Part shown: positions 5,752-14,500 of the stretch, piece by piece
Position numbering within the stretch: the first letter of the stretch is position 1
How the letters are laid out: every line of letters starts with the position of its first letter
From: JARRNO01 sp037384885
Lineage (GTDB): Bacteria > Acidobacteriota > UBA4820 > DSQY01
DNA length: 24,171 nt
Direction: 5' to 3'
Assembly: GCA_037384885.1 (NCBI GenBank)
Contig: JARRNO010000004.1
Location: forward strand, 1 to 24,171
The notes under the pieces: model-generated
Seen by the model: only the letters and a program-made list of their open reading frames with translations
Database searches by the model: none
Told to the model about the DNA's origin: nothing
Translations under genes and position numbers: made by a program

Positions 5752-7683
5752 GTGAACAACCAAATCCGCTCGGCATTGCTCTGGGCGCTGATTATCGCCA
5801 TCGTCATCGTTTCCTTCGGCCTGCTGCACAAGGCCACGGAGAAGGAAATCACCCTGCCCTTCAGCCAGTTCAACCAGATGGTGGAAAAGGGCGAGGTCAA
5901 GTCGGCCATCATCAAGGGAACCACCGTGAAGGGTGACCTGAAGACGCCCGTAAAGGGCGCCACCCAGTATTCCACCACCCTGCCGTCCGACCTCCAGAAC
6001 TATTCGCTGAAGCTGACCAACCACAATATCGACGTCAAGGCTTCGGATTCCAACTCGTCCCAGTATCTGCTGGTACTGCTCTACATCCTGCCGGTGGTCA
6101 TCCTTATCGGTTTCTGGATCTTCTTCATGCGGCAGATGCAGTCGGGGGGCAACAAGGCCATGGGCTTCGTGAAGTCCAAGGCCAAGATGTTCTCGGACAG
6201 TCAGAACAAGGTCACCTTCAAGGACGTGGCCGGCATCGAGGAAGTGAAGGACGAGCTCAGCGAGATCATCGAGTTCTTGAAAGACCCCGGCAAGTTCAAG
6301 AAGCTCGGCGGCAAGATTCCCAAGGGCGTGCTGCTTATGGGCTCGCCGGGAACGGGCAAGACGCTTCTTGCCAAGGCCATCGCCGGCGAGGCTGGAGTGC
6401 CGTTCTTCTCCATTTCGGGCTCCGAGTTCGTGGAGCTGTTCGTGGGCGTCGGTGCCAGCCGCGTGCGGGACATGTTCGAGCAGGCGAAGAAAAACAGCCC
6501 CTGCATCGTGTTCATCGACGAGATCGACGCCGTGGGCCGCAACCGCGGCCAGGGTATCGCCGGCAGCCACGAGGAGCGCGAACAGACGCTCAACCAGCTC
6601 CTCGTGGAAATGGACGGCTTCGAGGCCAACGAGGGCGTCATCATCATCGCCGCCACCAACCGGCCGGACGTTCTGGACCAGGCCCTGCTCAGGCCCGGGC
6701 GCTTCGACCGGCGGATCGTCGTACCCCGCCCCGACCTTCGCGGCCGCGAAGAAATCCTGAAGGTCCATGTCAGGGAACTGAAAATGTCGGAAAACGTGGA
6801 CCTCTCTATCGTGGCCAGGGGGACGCCGGGCTTTTCGGGCGCCGACCTCGCCAACCTGGCCAACGAGGCCGCCCTCCGCGCCGCCCACCTGGGGAAGAAG
6901 GCCGTGGAGATGGAAGACTTCGACTTCGCCAAGGACAAGGTGATGCTCGGCGCCGAGCGGCGCTCCATGATCCTTTCGGAAGAAGAGAAACGCGTCGTGG
7001 CCCACCACGAGGCGGGCCACGCCGTCGTCGCTTATTCGCTTCCCGACGCCGACCCGGTGCACAAGGTTTCCATCGTCCCGCGCGGCATGGCCCTCGGGGT
7101 CACCCAGCAGCTCCCCCTCGATGACCGGTACAACTACTCCAAGCAGTATCTGGAGGCCGAGCTGGCGGTCCTGATGGGAGGCCGGACCGCAGAGGAAATG
7201 TTCATCGGGAGTATCACCACGGGCGCAGGCAACGACTTCGAGAAAGCGTCTGAGATCGCGCGGAACATGGTCACCTCCTGGGGCATGAGCGACAAGGTCG
7301 GTCCGCTCACCTTCAAGGGACCCTCAAGCCCCTGGCTGGGCAACTGGGACGGCACCGCGTCGGAAACTTACTCGGAAGAAACCGCCCGCGCCATCGACAC
7401 CGAGGTGAAGAGCCTCGTCGTCGCGGCCAAGGAAACGGCCCAGAAGATTCTGAAGGAGCACCGCGACAAGATGGAAACTCTGGTGGCGGCCCTCCTTGAG
7501 CGCGAAGTGCTGGACCGGGAAGAATTTGTGGCCCTGCTGAAGGGCGAGCCCCTCCCCGAAAAGGTGGAAGCCAAGCCCGTCGAACCCACCGAGCCTGAAC
7601 CGGAGAAGAAAGAGAAGAAAGGCCGGAAGAAGGCCGAAGAGCCGGCTCCGCCCAGTCTCCGCGAGGTGGTGGACCCGAGCTGA
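5752..7683 (+). CDS. ftsH: ATP-dependent zinc metalloprotease FtsH
   Basis: 643 residues, the normal FtsH length. Membrane-anchored AAA+ protease that extracts and degrades damaged membrane proteins and some regulators. Two membrane helices (about 8-25 and 105-126) flank a periplasmic loop. The AAA module has Walker A GSPGTGKT (197-204), Walker B CIVFIDEID (251-259) and the second region of homology with its Arg fingers (ATNRPDVLDQALLRPGRFDR, 301-320). The zinc site is HEAGH (419-423) with the third ligand Asp495 in GNDFEKAS. All catalytic residues are present. The tail after residue 600 is rich in Glu, Lys and Pro and probably disordered. The start is the GTG at 5752, with AAGGAG about 6 bases upstream. 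The 160-bp gap after hpt shows no convincing sigma-70 or heat-shock promoter to my eye, so co-transcription with hpt is likely but not shown. Confidence 0.97.
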   Translation: MNNQIRSALLWALIIAIVIVSFGLLHKATEKEITLPFSQFNQMVEKGEVKSAIIKGTTVKGDLKTPVKGATQYSTTLPSDLQNYSLKLTNHNIDVKASDSNSSQYLLVLLYILPVVILIGFWIFFMRQMQSGGNKAMGFVKSKAKMFSDSQNKVTFKDVAGIEEVKDELSEIIEFLKDPGKFKKLGGKIPKGVLLMGSPGTGKTLLAKAIAGEAGVPFFSISGSEFVELFVGVGASRVRDMFEQAKKNSPCIVFIDEIDAVGRNRGQGIAGSHEEREQTLNQLLVEMDGFEANEGVIIIAATNRPDVLDQALLRPGRFDRRIVVPRPDLRGREEILKVHVRELKMSENVDLSIVARGTPGFSGADLANLANEAALRAAHLGKKAVEMEDFDFAKDKVMLGAERRSMILSEEEKRVVAHHEAGHAVVAYSLPDADPVHKVSIVPRGMALGVTQQLPLDDRYNYSKQYLEAELAVLMGGRTAEEMFIGSITTGAGNDFEKASEIARNMVTSWGMSDKVGPLTFKGPSSPWLGNWDGTASETYSEETARAIDTEVKSLVVAAKETAQKILKEHRDKMETLVAALLEREVLDREEFVALLKGEPLPEKVEAKPVEPTEPEPEKKEKKGRKKAEEPAPPSLREVVDPS

Positions 7684-7713
7684 CGCCGGCCCGTTCTTGA
7701 GGGAGGGCGGGAT

Positions 7714-8586
7714 TTGAACACCATTCAGTCCAGACAACGGCCCCGGATCTGGACGGTCCGGGGCCGCAACCTTTTTGAAAGCCGCCCCTTTCTCCTCATG
7801 GGGGTCGTGAACATCACCCCCGATTCCTTTTCCGACGGCGGCCGCTTTCTCGATCCCCTACATGCCGTGCGCCACGGCGAGGCGCTCGCCGCCGAGGGCG
7901 CTCACATCCTCGATCTCGGCGCCGAATCGAGCCGCCCTGGCAGCGATCCGGTTCCAATCGAAGAAGAATGGTCGCGCCTTGCTCCCGTGCTCATTGAGCT
8001 GCGCCGCAGGCTGCCGGACCTCCCCCTGTCCGTGGACACCACCAAGGCCGAGCTCGCCCGGCGGGCGCTGGACGCGGGCGCCGATATCATCAACGACATT
8101 TCCGCCGGCAGGATGGACGAAGCCATGCTGCCTCTCGCCGCCGAGCGGCAGATTCCTACGGTGCTCATGCACATGCGCGGCACGCCCAAGACCATGCAGG
8201 ACGATCCCCATTACGACGACGTGGCGGCCGAGGTGGCGGCCGAATTGAAAGAACGGGCCCGCGCCGCACAGGCGCTCGGCCTGCCCCGGGACCGGATCGT
8301 GCTGGACCCGGGGATCGGCTTTGGAAAGCGGGTGGAAGACAACCTGGCGCTGGTGGAGCGGCTGGAGGTTTTAGCGGAGCTGGGCTATCCCGTGCTCGTG
8401 GGCGCCTCGCGCAAGAGTGCTATCGGCAAGATCACCGGCGCCGGCGTGGACGACCGGCTGCCCGGTACCCTCGCCTTCCATATCGCCGCCTTCCTGCACG
8501 GCGCGTCGATCTTCCGCGTCCACGACGCCGCGCCCCACCTCCAGGCCCTCCAGGTCATCGCCGCCCTGCGCGGCAGCACGACGTGA
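7714..8586 (+). CDS. folP: Dihydropteroate synthase
   Basis: 290 residues. Condenses 6-hydroxymethyl-7,8-dihydropterin pyrophosphate with p-aminobenzoate to dihydropteroate in folate synthesis; the target of sulfonamides. Signature motifs of the TIM barrel are complete: LMGVVNITPDSFSDGGRF (28-45), DLGAESSRPGS (67-77), SVDTTK (106-111), INDIS (126-130), MHMRGTPKTMQ (152-162), DPGIGFGK (198-205), GASRKS (230-235) and the C-terminal RVHD (268-271). The start is the TTG at 7714, with the purine-rich GGGAGGGCGGGA upstream. It lies 30 bases after the ftsH stop and is probably in the same transcript. In many related bacteria ftsH-folP is followed by glmM or a diadenylate cyclase gene. Here the cluster ends and non-coding sequence follows. 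Confidence 0.96.
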   Translation: MNTIQSRQRPRIWTVRGRNLFESRPFLLMGVVNITPDSFSDGGRFLDPLHAVRHGEALAAEGAHILDLGAESSRPGSDPVPIEEEWSRLAPVLIELRRRLPDLPLSVDTTKAELARRALDAGADIINDISAGRMDEAMLPLAAERQIPTVLMHMRGTPKTMQDDPHYDDVAAEVAAELKERARAAQALGLPRDRIVLDPGIGFGKRVEDNLALVERLEVLAELGYPVLVGASRKSAIGKITGAGVDDRLPGTLAFHIAAFLHGASIFRVHDAAPHLQALQVIAALRGSTT

Positions 8587-8673
8587 AATAGCCGGCCGCG
8601 AAGCGCCGATAACCACAGAGAACCCAGAGAGCGCTGAGAAAATCTAGCCAATCAGGGCTTGCCGATGCTAGAT

Positions 8674-8713
8674 GTGACGAAGTGATTAGGTGACTGGGTG
8701 ACGATGTGACTAA
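8674..8713 (+). repeat. Five-unit tandem tract GTGAYNNN, 8-bp period
   Basis: Five contiguous 8-mers read GTGACGAA, GTGATTAG, GTGACTGG, GTGACGAT and GTGACTAA. The first five bases are constant except for C/T at position 5; the last three vary. The tract lies about 90 bp after the folP stop codon. No protein frame or known binding-site array explains it. Confidence 0.85.
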
Positions 8714-8762
8714 GCTTGCAGGTCGGCGGCAGCGACGCTGGGTACTGCCCGCCGGATAAGGA

Positions 8763-8813
8763 GGTGGGCCTGAAGACCCACCCTACCTACCTGTGGGAGC
8801 GGCTTCCAGCCGC
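8763..8813. repeat. Two adjacent REP-like hairpins
   Basis: The first hairpin pairs GGTGGG (8763-8768) with CCCACC (8777-8782) across an 8-base loop. The second pairs GCGGCT (8799-8804) with AGCCGC (8808-8813) across the loop TCC, inside the context GTGGGAGCGGCTTCCAGCC. That wording is close to the REP elements known from Pseudomonas and relatives (GTGGGAGCGG...). Whether it is dispersed in this genome cannot be seen from one window. Confidence 0.55.
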
Positions 8814-9015
8814 GATTCTCCGCAGCGGCACCCAAATCATATCCTTTCCAGCAGAGAACTTCCCGCGAACACCTCCTCACTTCCTCGCTCTTTACTTCCT
8901 CACCGGCCGCAGCGCGGCCCTATTCACGATTCACCCAACGCTATTGACTTTTCATCGAATGGGCACCGTCCCTCAATTTCGCTTGCACGCAAAGGATGCG
9001 ACATGGCGGGGCGGT

Positions 9016-9125
9016 CCGCGAAGCGGGCATGGCGCGAAGCGCCTGGCTGCCGCGAGGCAGTCCCCCGCCTTCTCCCGCGAAGGCAAACCCCCTTGATCGG
9101 ATTTCGCAGCCTTCGGCGAAATCCG
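9016..9125. repeat. Cluster of five consecutive compact GC-rich hairpins
   Basis: Reading left to right: CCGC-GAA-GCGG (9016-9026); GGCGC-GAA-GCGCC (9031-9043); CTGCC-GCGA-GGCAG (9047-9060); GCCTTC, 6-base loop, GAAGGC (9067-9084); and a perfect 10-bp stem CGGATTTCGC / GCGAAATCCG (9098-9107 with 9116-9125) around an 8-base loop. The first two contain GCGAAGC, a sequence known to form an exceptionally stable DNA mini-hairpin. Spacing between the hairpins is 3-13 bases. No T-tract follows, so they are not ordinary terminators. Confidence 0.7.
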
Positions 9126-9469
9126 GCTGCCGGCCGGACGGCTGTCAAATTCAAGGAAGGCAAGCGGCGGGGCGCCGAGTCGTACTGGTGTACTTCGAGC
9201 GTGACGCGCCGCGAAGCCTGACAATGAAGATGACGTCGGATCTGTCGGCGCACTTTTTTGTATTAAGGAGGGCGGTGCAGGTATCCGCATGCCCGCTGGA
9301 CGGCAGGAAGAGCGGGGCTGCTCCGCACGTCAGTGCGGCGCGACGATTCAATGCGACTGATGGAAAGCTTGCTTTTCAGCAGGGGCATTGATCGGCGCGG
9401 CAGGGCGCGGCAGCGCCCGCGGTCCCGCAACGCAATAATGTGCAGTGCTCTTGCATCGGCAAGCCTGTC

Positions 9470-9496
9470 TCACGACTCACGGCTGACGATCACGAT
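9470..9496 (-). repeat. Short tandem tract TCACGAY, about 7-bp period
   Basis: Consecutive units read TCACGAC, TCACGGC, TGACGA (one base short) and TCACGAT. Seen from the other strand the core is GTGA, as in the 8-bp tract at 8674. A two-unit version (ATTCACG, ATTCACC) occurs at 8922-8935. The last unit of this tract contains the stop codon of the GMC oxidoreductase gene. Confidence 0.6.
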
Positions 9497-11112
9497 TCCC
9501 CTTGCCCGCGGCGGTCATCCCGCTCGGGTATCCGATCCATGATGTACTCGGTGAGGGCCGTAATAGTCAGGCTGGGATTGACGCCCAGGTTGGCGCCGAT
9601 GATGGAGCCGTCCGCCACGTAGAAGTTCTCGTAACCGAACACGCGCCCGTGCCGGTCCACCACGCCCTCCGACGCGTCCTTCCCCATGGCGCAGCCGCCG
9701 AGGATGTGCGCGGTGGTCGGGATGTTCAGAAAGACCTCGTTCAGCGTGCTCTGCGGGTGCCCGCCCATGATCTCCGCCGCGCGCCGCGTGCTGTGCTGCG
9801 TGATAGGAATGTAGACGGGCGGGCGCTCGCCGTTCTGGGGCCGCCGCGACGTGACGCCCCGCTCAAAAGGCCAGAACCATCGCCTCCGAAGCACGAGGCG
9901 CAGGTGGTTGTCCACACTCTGCATGTAAAGGAGGATCAGCGAACGCTTCGCACGCCCGAAGGGGATCACGGACTTCAGGAACGCTCCGGGATGCCGCAGG
10001 CCCGCCGCCGCCCACTTGAGGGGACGCGTCAGGCGGTTTCCCGGGCCGGTGAAGACGGTGGCCAGAAGCGTCATCACGTCGGAACCAGGCGGGTAGCGGA
10101 CCGGTTCCATGGTGGTCTGCTCGTCCAGCGAGATCCGAGACGTGATGGCCACGCCCTGCGTGTAATCGGGGGCCTTCGCCCCCACCCGCACGCCCTGCAG
10201 CGACTCGCTGTTCGTGCGCGTGTAGCGACCCAGGCGGTCCGACAGCCCAGGCAGCGTCCCCGCCTCCCGGCACTTCAGCAGCAGCGGAACGGTCCCGAGC
10301 ACGCCCGCCGACAGCACCAGCCCCCGGGCGTGAAGGCTTCGACGGCGCTTGAAGAGCACAGACGTGGAACGCTCCACGTCCAGCACGTAGCCGCCGCCCT
10401 CGCGCGGTCGGATCAACCGGACCCGCGTCTCGGGCAGGATCTCGGCCCCGGCCTTCTCCGCCAGGTAGAGGTAGTTCTTGTCGAGCGTGTTCTTGGCGTT
10501 GTAGCGGCAGCCCACCATGCAGCCGCCGCAAAAATTGCAGCCGGTGCGGGCCGGGCCTTCGCCGTTGAAATAGGGGTCGGGGACCTCCACATCCGGCTCG
10601 CCGAAAAAGACCGCCACATCGGTGGGTTCGTAGGTGTCCTCCCGGCCCGTTTCCTTCGCGATCCGGCGCAGCACGTGATCGGCCGGAGTTTCTCTGACGT
10701 TGGGCGCCGAGCCGAGCATCCTGCGGGCCAGGTCGTAGAAGGGAGCGAGGACGGTCTTCCAGTCGTTCAGTTCCTTCCAACGAGGGTGCCGGAAGGCCTC
10801 GGGCAGCGGCTCGAGAAGCGTATTGGCATAAACCAAACTGCCGCCGCCCACGCCCGCGCCGTGGAGGACGAGCACATCCTTCAGCAGCGTCAGCTGCTGG
10901 ATGCCGTAGCACAGCAGGCGCGGCATCCAGAGAAACTTCCGCAGGTTCCAGTTGGACTTGGGAAAGGACCGGGACGGCCATCGCTTGCCCATCTCCACCA
11001 CGAGCACGCGGTATCCCTTTTCCGAAAGCCTCAGGGCCGACACCGAACCGCCGAAGCCCGACCCGACCACGATGTAATCGTACTCACGATTCTCTTCGAG
11101 CGCCTGCTTCAC
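9490..11112 (-). CDS. GMC-family FAD oxidoreductase, cholesterol oxidase-like
   Basis: 540 residues. An N-terminal Rossmann FAD-binding motif VVGSGFGGSVSALRLSEKG (15-33) is followed by the GMC-type segment GAGVGGGSLVYAN (85-97) and the C-terminal HILGGCAMG (469-477) and GVNPSLTI (510-517). These match the actinobacterial ChoD-like branch, which oxidises sterol or other alcohols; the substrate here is unknown. A four-cysteine cluster, CNFCGGCMVGC (Cys 192, 195, 198, 202), sits between the FAD and substrate regions. No signal peptide is seen, so it is probably cytoplasmic or peripheral. The start is a GTG at 11112 with GGGGGA about 5 bases upstream. The gene stands alone, divergent from the A2M locus, and ends inside a short tandem repeat. 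A function in the neighbouring systems is not suggested by anything in the sequence. Confidence 0.88.
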   Translation of the reverse strand: MKQALEENREYDYIVVGSGFGGSVSALRLSEKGYRVLVVEMGKRWPSRSFPKSNWNLRKFLWMPRLLCYGIQQLTLLKDVLVLHGAGVGGGSLVYANTLLEPLPEAFRHPRWKELNDWKTVLAPFYDLARRMLGSAPNVRETPADHVLRRIAKETGREDTYEPTDVAVFFGEPDVEVPDPYFNGEGPARTGCNFCGGCMVGCRYNAKNTLDKNYLYLAEKAGAEILPETRVRLIRPREGGGYVLDVERSTSVLFKRRRSLHARGLVLSAGVLGTVPLLLKCREAGTLPGLSDRLGRYTRTNSESLQGVRVGAKAPDYTQGVAITSRISLDEQTTMEPVRYPPGSDVMTLLATVFTGPGNRLTRPLKWAAAGLRHPGAFLKSVIPFGRAKRSLILLYMQSVDNHLRLVLRRRWFWPFERGVTSRRPQNGERPPVYIPITQHSTRRAAEIMGGHPQSTLNEVFLNIPTTAHILGGCAMGKDASEGVVDRHGRVFGYENFYVADGSIIGANLGVNPSLTITALTEYIMDRIPERDDRRGQGES

Positions 11113-11237
11113 CTGATCCCCCGACTGATGCCTCTACTCTATCACCGACGACCCGCCGCCGGGAAACTCAGTCACATGGACCGGCCTTTTTCCACGAATT
11201 TGTTGCGAGAGGCGCCGGCCCGGCTGAAGATCATTCG

Positions 11238-11246
11238 TGCTATACT
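11238..11246 (+). promoter_or_regulatory. Possible extended -10 promoter of the A2M-PbpC locus
   Basis: TGC followed by TATACT (11241-11246) fits the extended -10 form TGnTATAAT with one mismatch. No good -35 box stands 16-18 bases upstream, as is common for extended -10 promoters. A start near 11253 would give a leader of about 315 bases before the first gene of the locus. Confidence 0.4.
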
Positions 11247-11252
11247 GACAAC

Positions 11253-11566
11253 ACACAGAGCCAAATTGTGCCAGCAGTTCAGCGCTGTGGCCTCGGCGTT
11301 TCCCGGACGACAGCCCAGCCCGGAAGCCGAAGGAACCGAGGATGACGATCATCCGTGAGGGGCGAAAATCGCCAGCCCGCGGCTCCATATGTACGGCTCT
11401 CATGGGGTTGAGAGCTACCCGGCAGTCAGAGGCGCGCCATGAGCCAGCATGTGAAGCAAGGCGGCGTATTTCCTCCTGGTTCCCGCTATGCGTGGATCAG
11501 CACGTCCGTACGCGTGTTCGCAACCGCCGCGTCGAGGTCCTTGTGAAGGCAAGTCTGGAGGGCAGC
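11253..11566 (+). other. Long structured leader upstream of the repeat-protein gene
   Basis: No gene is supported here, although the frame of the downstream protein stays open back to 11342. Three perfect hairpins follow one another: GGATGA-CGA-TCATCC (11340-11354), GGCGA-AAA-TCGCC (11361-11373) and GCTCTCA / TGAGAGC around TGGGGT (11396-11415). I do not recognise a known riboswitch class. A regulatory leader is possible; chance folding in GC-rich DNA is the alternative. Confidence 0.4.
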
Positions 11567-14500
11567 ATGATGAGAAAGACGCTCCCGAAAACAGATTCAA
11601 CACCCAACATGATTTTGAAGGCCATTGCAAGCACAGCCCTCCTCTTTCTGATGAGCCTTTCCGTGTTTTCTTCACCTTCTCCGGCCACGCGGGCGCGCCT
11701 GGACAAAAATGTTGTCCCGGCGCAAGGGACCCACAGCCTCCTGCTGCACGTCAACGCCTGGGGAAGGTTTTCCATCTTCGCCAAGAGTTCGCAGGGGACG
11801 GCCGTACAGCTCGTGGACCGCATGATGGGGCCGGTCTCCGAAGACGGGATCCCTGGCAAACAAGACGGCAGACTCGACGTCTTCCTCGACAAGGGCACTT
11901 ACAAAATCCTCACCCACTCATCCGAAAAAGGTTCGGGAACCGCCCGGATCATCGTGAAGGCGTTTCTCAGTTCAACCCCGGACAAGGTCCCGGTGGTGCA
12001 AGAGTTTTCGACCCACTCGGATACACTCAGAGACTTTCAAAGCGTTAGTTATTGGGTGGTCCTCCATAAGCGCCGCCCCGTCTATCTCGAGGCGGCCGGC
12101 CGCGCTCTGGCCGACTTTCGTATCTGGCTCAACGGCAGCTGGCTTACGGACGACGATCCCGACATCAGGACCATTACACCGAAGACCGGCCACGATTTGA
12201 CGGACTGCAGGATCGTCACCACTCTCGACCCCGGGCGTTATCTTGTCGTCGCGTACGGCGGCCCGGCAAAGCCCTGGACCGGCGGCGACTCTTCCTCTCC
12301 AGTCTATTTCAGGTACGGCATCCCCGAGCTGGACCCGGTGCTTCGCACCCCCGAAAGGATCTCTCCGTTCGGCGAAGACCTTTACAGGATCCACGGACCG
12401 GCCAACCATTTCTACCTCTATACGAAGAAGAAAGAACCCTTCACTCTCGGCGTCGCGTCCTTCGATGCGAATGAGATGCCCGGCTCTCCGGATTTCAGCG
12501 CCGCCATCTCCAAGAAGAGTGTCGAACCCGCCTGCAAGGTCGTTGGATATGACACATTACCGGCTGACTTCTCCCTGGTCACCATCACCGGCGCACCCGG
12601 GCGCCGGTACGACATCCAAGCCATGAAACCTCTCAATTACTACGAGATCCAGGGGCTGCCTCCGGGCACTTACTGGGTGTCGACGGTGCACACGGGGTAC
12701 ATCGGCGATAGCATCGGCGCTACGGGCATCATCACGCCGGATACGGGCGACAGGTACATCACTCCGCTGGCCGCCTCTGTGGTCCCGCTCGATTACAAGC
12801 ACGGCTGGTCGCGCCGGTTCAACCTCCTATCGACCGCCAGCCTCTTCTTTCACGTCAAGGAAGCGGGCGATTACACCGTCGCCTCATCGGGCGTGAAATG
12901 CCAAGTGAGAATCGAACCCTTCATGGTCAATACACCCGCCCGGTACCAATCTCCCCCCTTCCAGGACACACCCCATACCTTTTCGCTTGAAGAGGGGTAC
13001 TACAAGATGGTGATCACCCCCGATCAAAAGGGGATCGTGACCCTGTCCATCGCCCAGAAGGGAAATTCCATCATGTCTCTGGTCAAACGGGCGCTCGGCC
13101 AGGGCGGGAAGCCGGAAAAGCCGGGCCCTGTGAAAGGCTGGTGCCAGTTCCCGCGTCTCAATTTCCCCGACACCCGCTATGGCAATAATTACGTCTTGTG
13201 GATGAACAAGCAGCCGGGCGTGGACTGGGACGTCGTATTCCGAAAATACCCGTTGACGCTGAAACGTCCGCTCCCCATCGGTCTCGTTCCCGGCCAGGAA
13301 CTGAGCCTCGACTTCTTTGCGGGCGGCCCTTCCGAATTGAGAATCGACAACCCAGACGGCGGCGCTTCCCTCTCCGTGGACCTGGACGGGCATATGGGGC
13401 CGGCCCCGGGACCGTTCGGCAAGGGCAAGCACACGCTGACCGTCAAAAACACCGGCAGGAAATCGCTCATCTTCTCCGTCATCGTAAAGCCGCACCGCGC
13501 GAAAGCATCACAGGCGCCGCCCACACTTCCGCCGGTTCTCGAGGAGGAAGTCCCGTTTCCCGTCGTCACCGAGCAAAAGCCTTACTTTTTCAATATCCCA
13601 AGGGGCGGACAGAAAACCGCTCTTTTGCACATCGACACCCCCGCTCTCTACCGCATCGAAACGACGGGGCTGTTGAAAACCGCCTGCACGGTCCGCACCA
13701 GAACTCAGACGCACCTCTTTTCGAACCAGGCCGGGGGCATCGGGAGAAACTGCCTGGTTCAACAGTACCTCAACCCTGGGGATTACCAAGTCACCGTCAC
13801 CGCGCTCGGCCGCTCCGAGGGGCATGCGGGGCTGCGGGTCAGGCGAACCGAACTCATCCAGGGAGACGACCTGGTGCTCGGAAGCCTGGTGAAAGACCGG
13901 GTACCGCCGGACGCCGCCGTGGTCCATCACTTCAAAATTGCAGACCCGTCCGCCTCCTATCGAGTAAAGACGCTGGGGCTGGACAAGCGGTTCAGGTGCA
14001 GGATCGAAGACTCGGGCGGCTGGCCCATCATGAGTCCAACCGCTTTTGCAAACCAGGTCCTAAAATGCCCGGCGGGCCTGTACAGCATGATGACCCTCCC
14101 GTATCCGGTTCAAACGACGCGGCTTACGAGCTTCGAGAAGCTGAAGAAGAAAACCAGCGTCAGCGGCCGGGGGCCCCACCGGCTCGAGATCAACGAGCCG
14201 CTGGAAAACACCTGGCGCATGGCGAAAGAGAAGGGCGCAGCCGATACCTACCTTTTCCGCATCCCGGCAAAACTGGATGTCACTCTTTCGCTCGGGGACA
14301 CCCTGATGATGGCGGAAATCCAGCGGAAGGAAAACGGAGCGTACCGGAACGTCTCGGAAGTCTGGCCGCGGCGGACCTGGAAAGGAACGTTGGCGCCGGG
14401 TTCGTACAGATTGGCCGTCCGCTGCAGCCGCAAGGCGGACCTTGTCACCTATCCCGTCCGGTTGGAAACGCACGAGCTGGCGGACGGCGTATCGTTGAAC

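Larger units (their letters stand above)
8587..9489. other. Gene-free region of about 900 bp, rich in short repeats and hairpins
   Basis: I find no reading frame with a recognisable product or a credible ribosome binding site. No Rho-independent terminator with a clear T-tract follows either folP or the GMC gene. What the region does hold is listed separately: an 8-bp tandem tract, REP-like hairpins, a run of compact GC hairpins and a 7-bp tandem tract. Further hairpins are 9403-9418 (GGGCGC, loop GGCA, GCGCCC) and a single GCGAAGC word at 9211-9217; another GCGAAGC is at 8598-8604, just after the folP stop. The layout resembles a zone where mobile-element debris and REP-type sequences collected between two operons. 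It could instead hide a structured RNA; nothing visible decides this. Confidence 0.7.

Noticed and set aside
5614..7062. 482-codon minus-strand open frame opposite ftsH
   Set aside because: It is antisense to a complete FtsH with all catalytic residues intact.
8674..8713. CRISPR-like array
   Set aside because: The period is 8 bases with 3-base variable parts, far too short for repeats and spacers, and no cas gene is present.
9502..11358. 618-codon plus-strand open frame opposite the GMC gene
   Set aside because: The minus-strand frame has the FAD motif and GMC signatures; the plus-strand translation is Arg/His-rich noise.
11342..11566. 75-residue N-terminal extension of the large repeat protein
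   Set aside because: The ATG at 11567 has a good ribosome binding site and is followed by a signal-type hydrophobic segment; the extension overlaps the hairpin leader.
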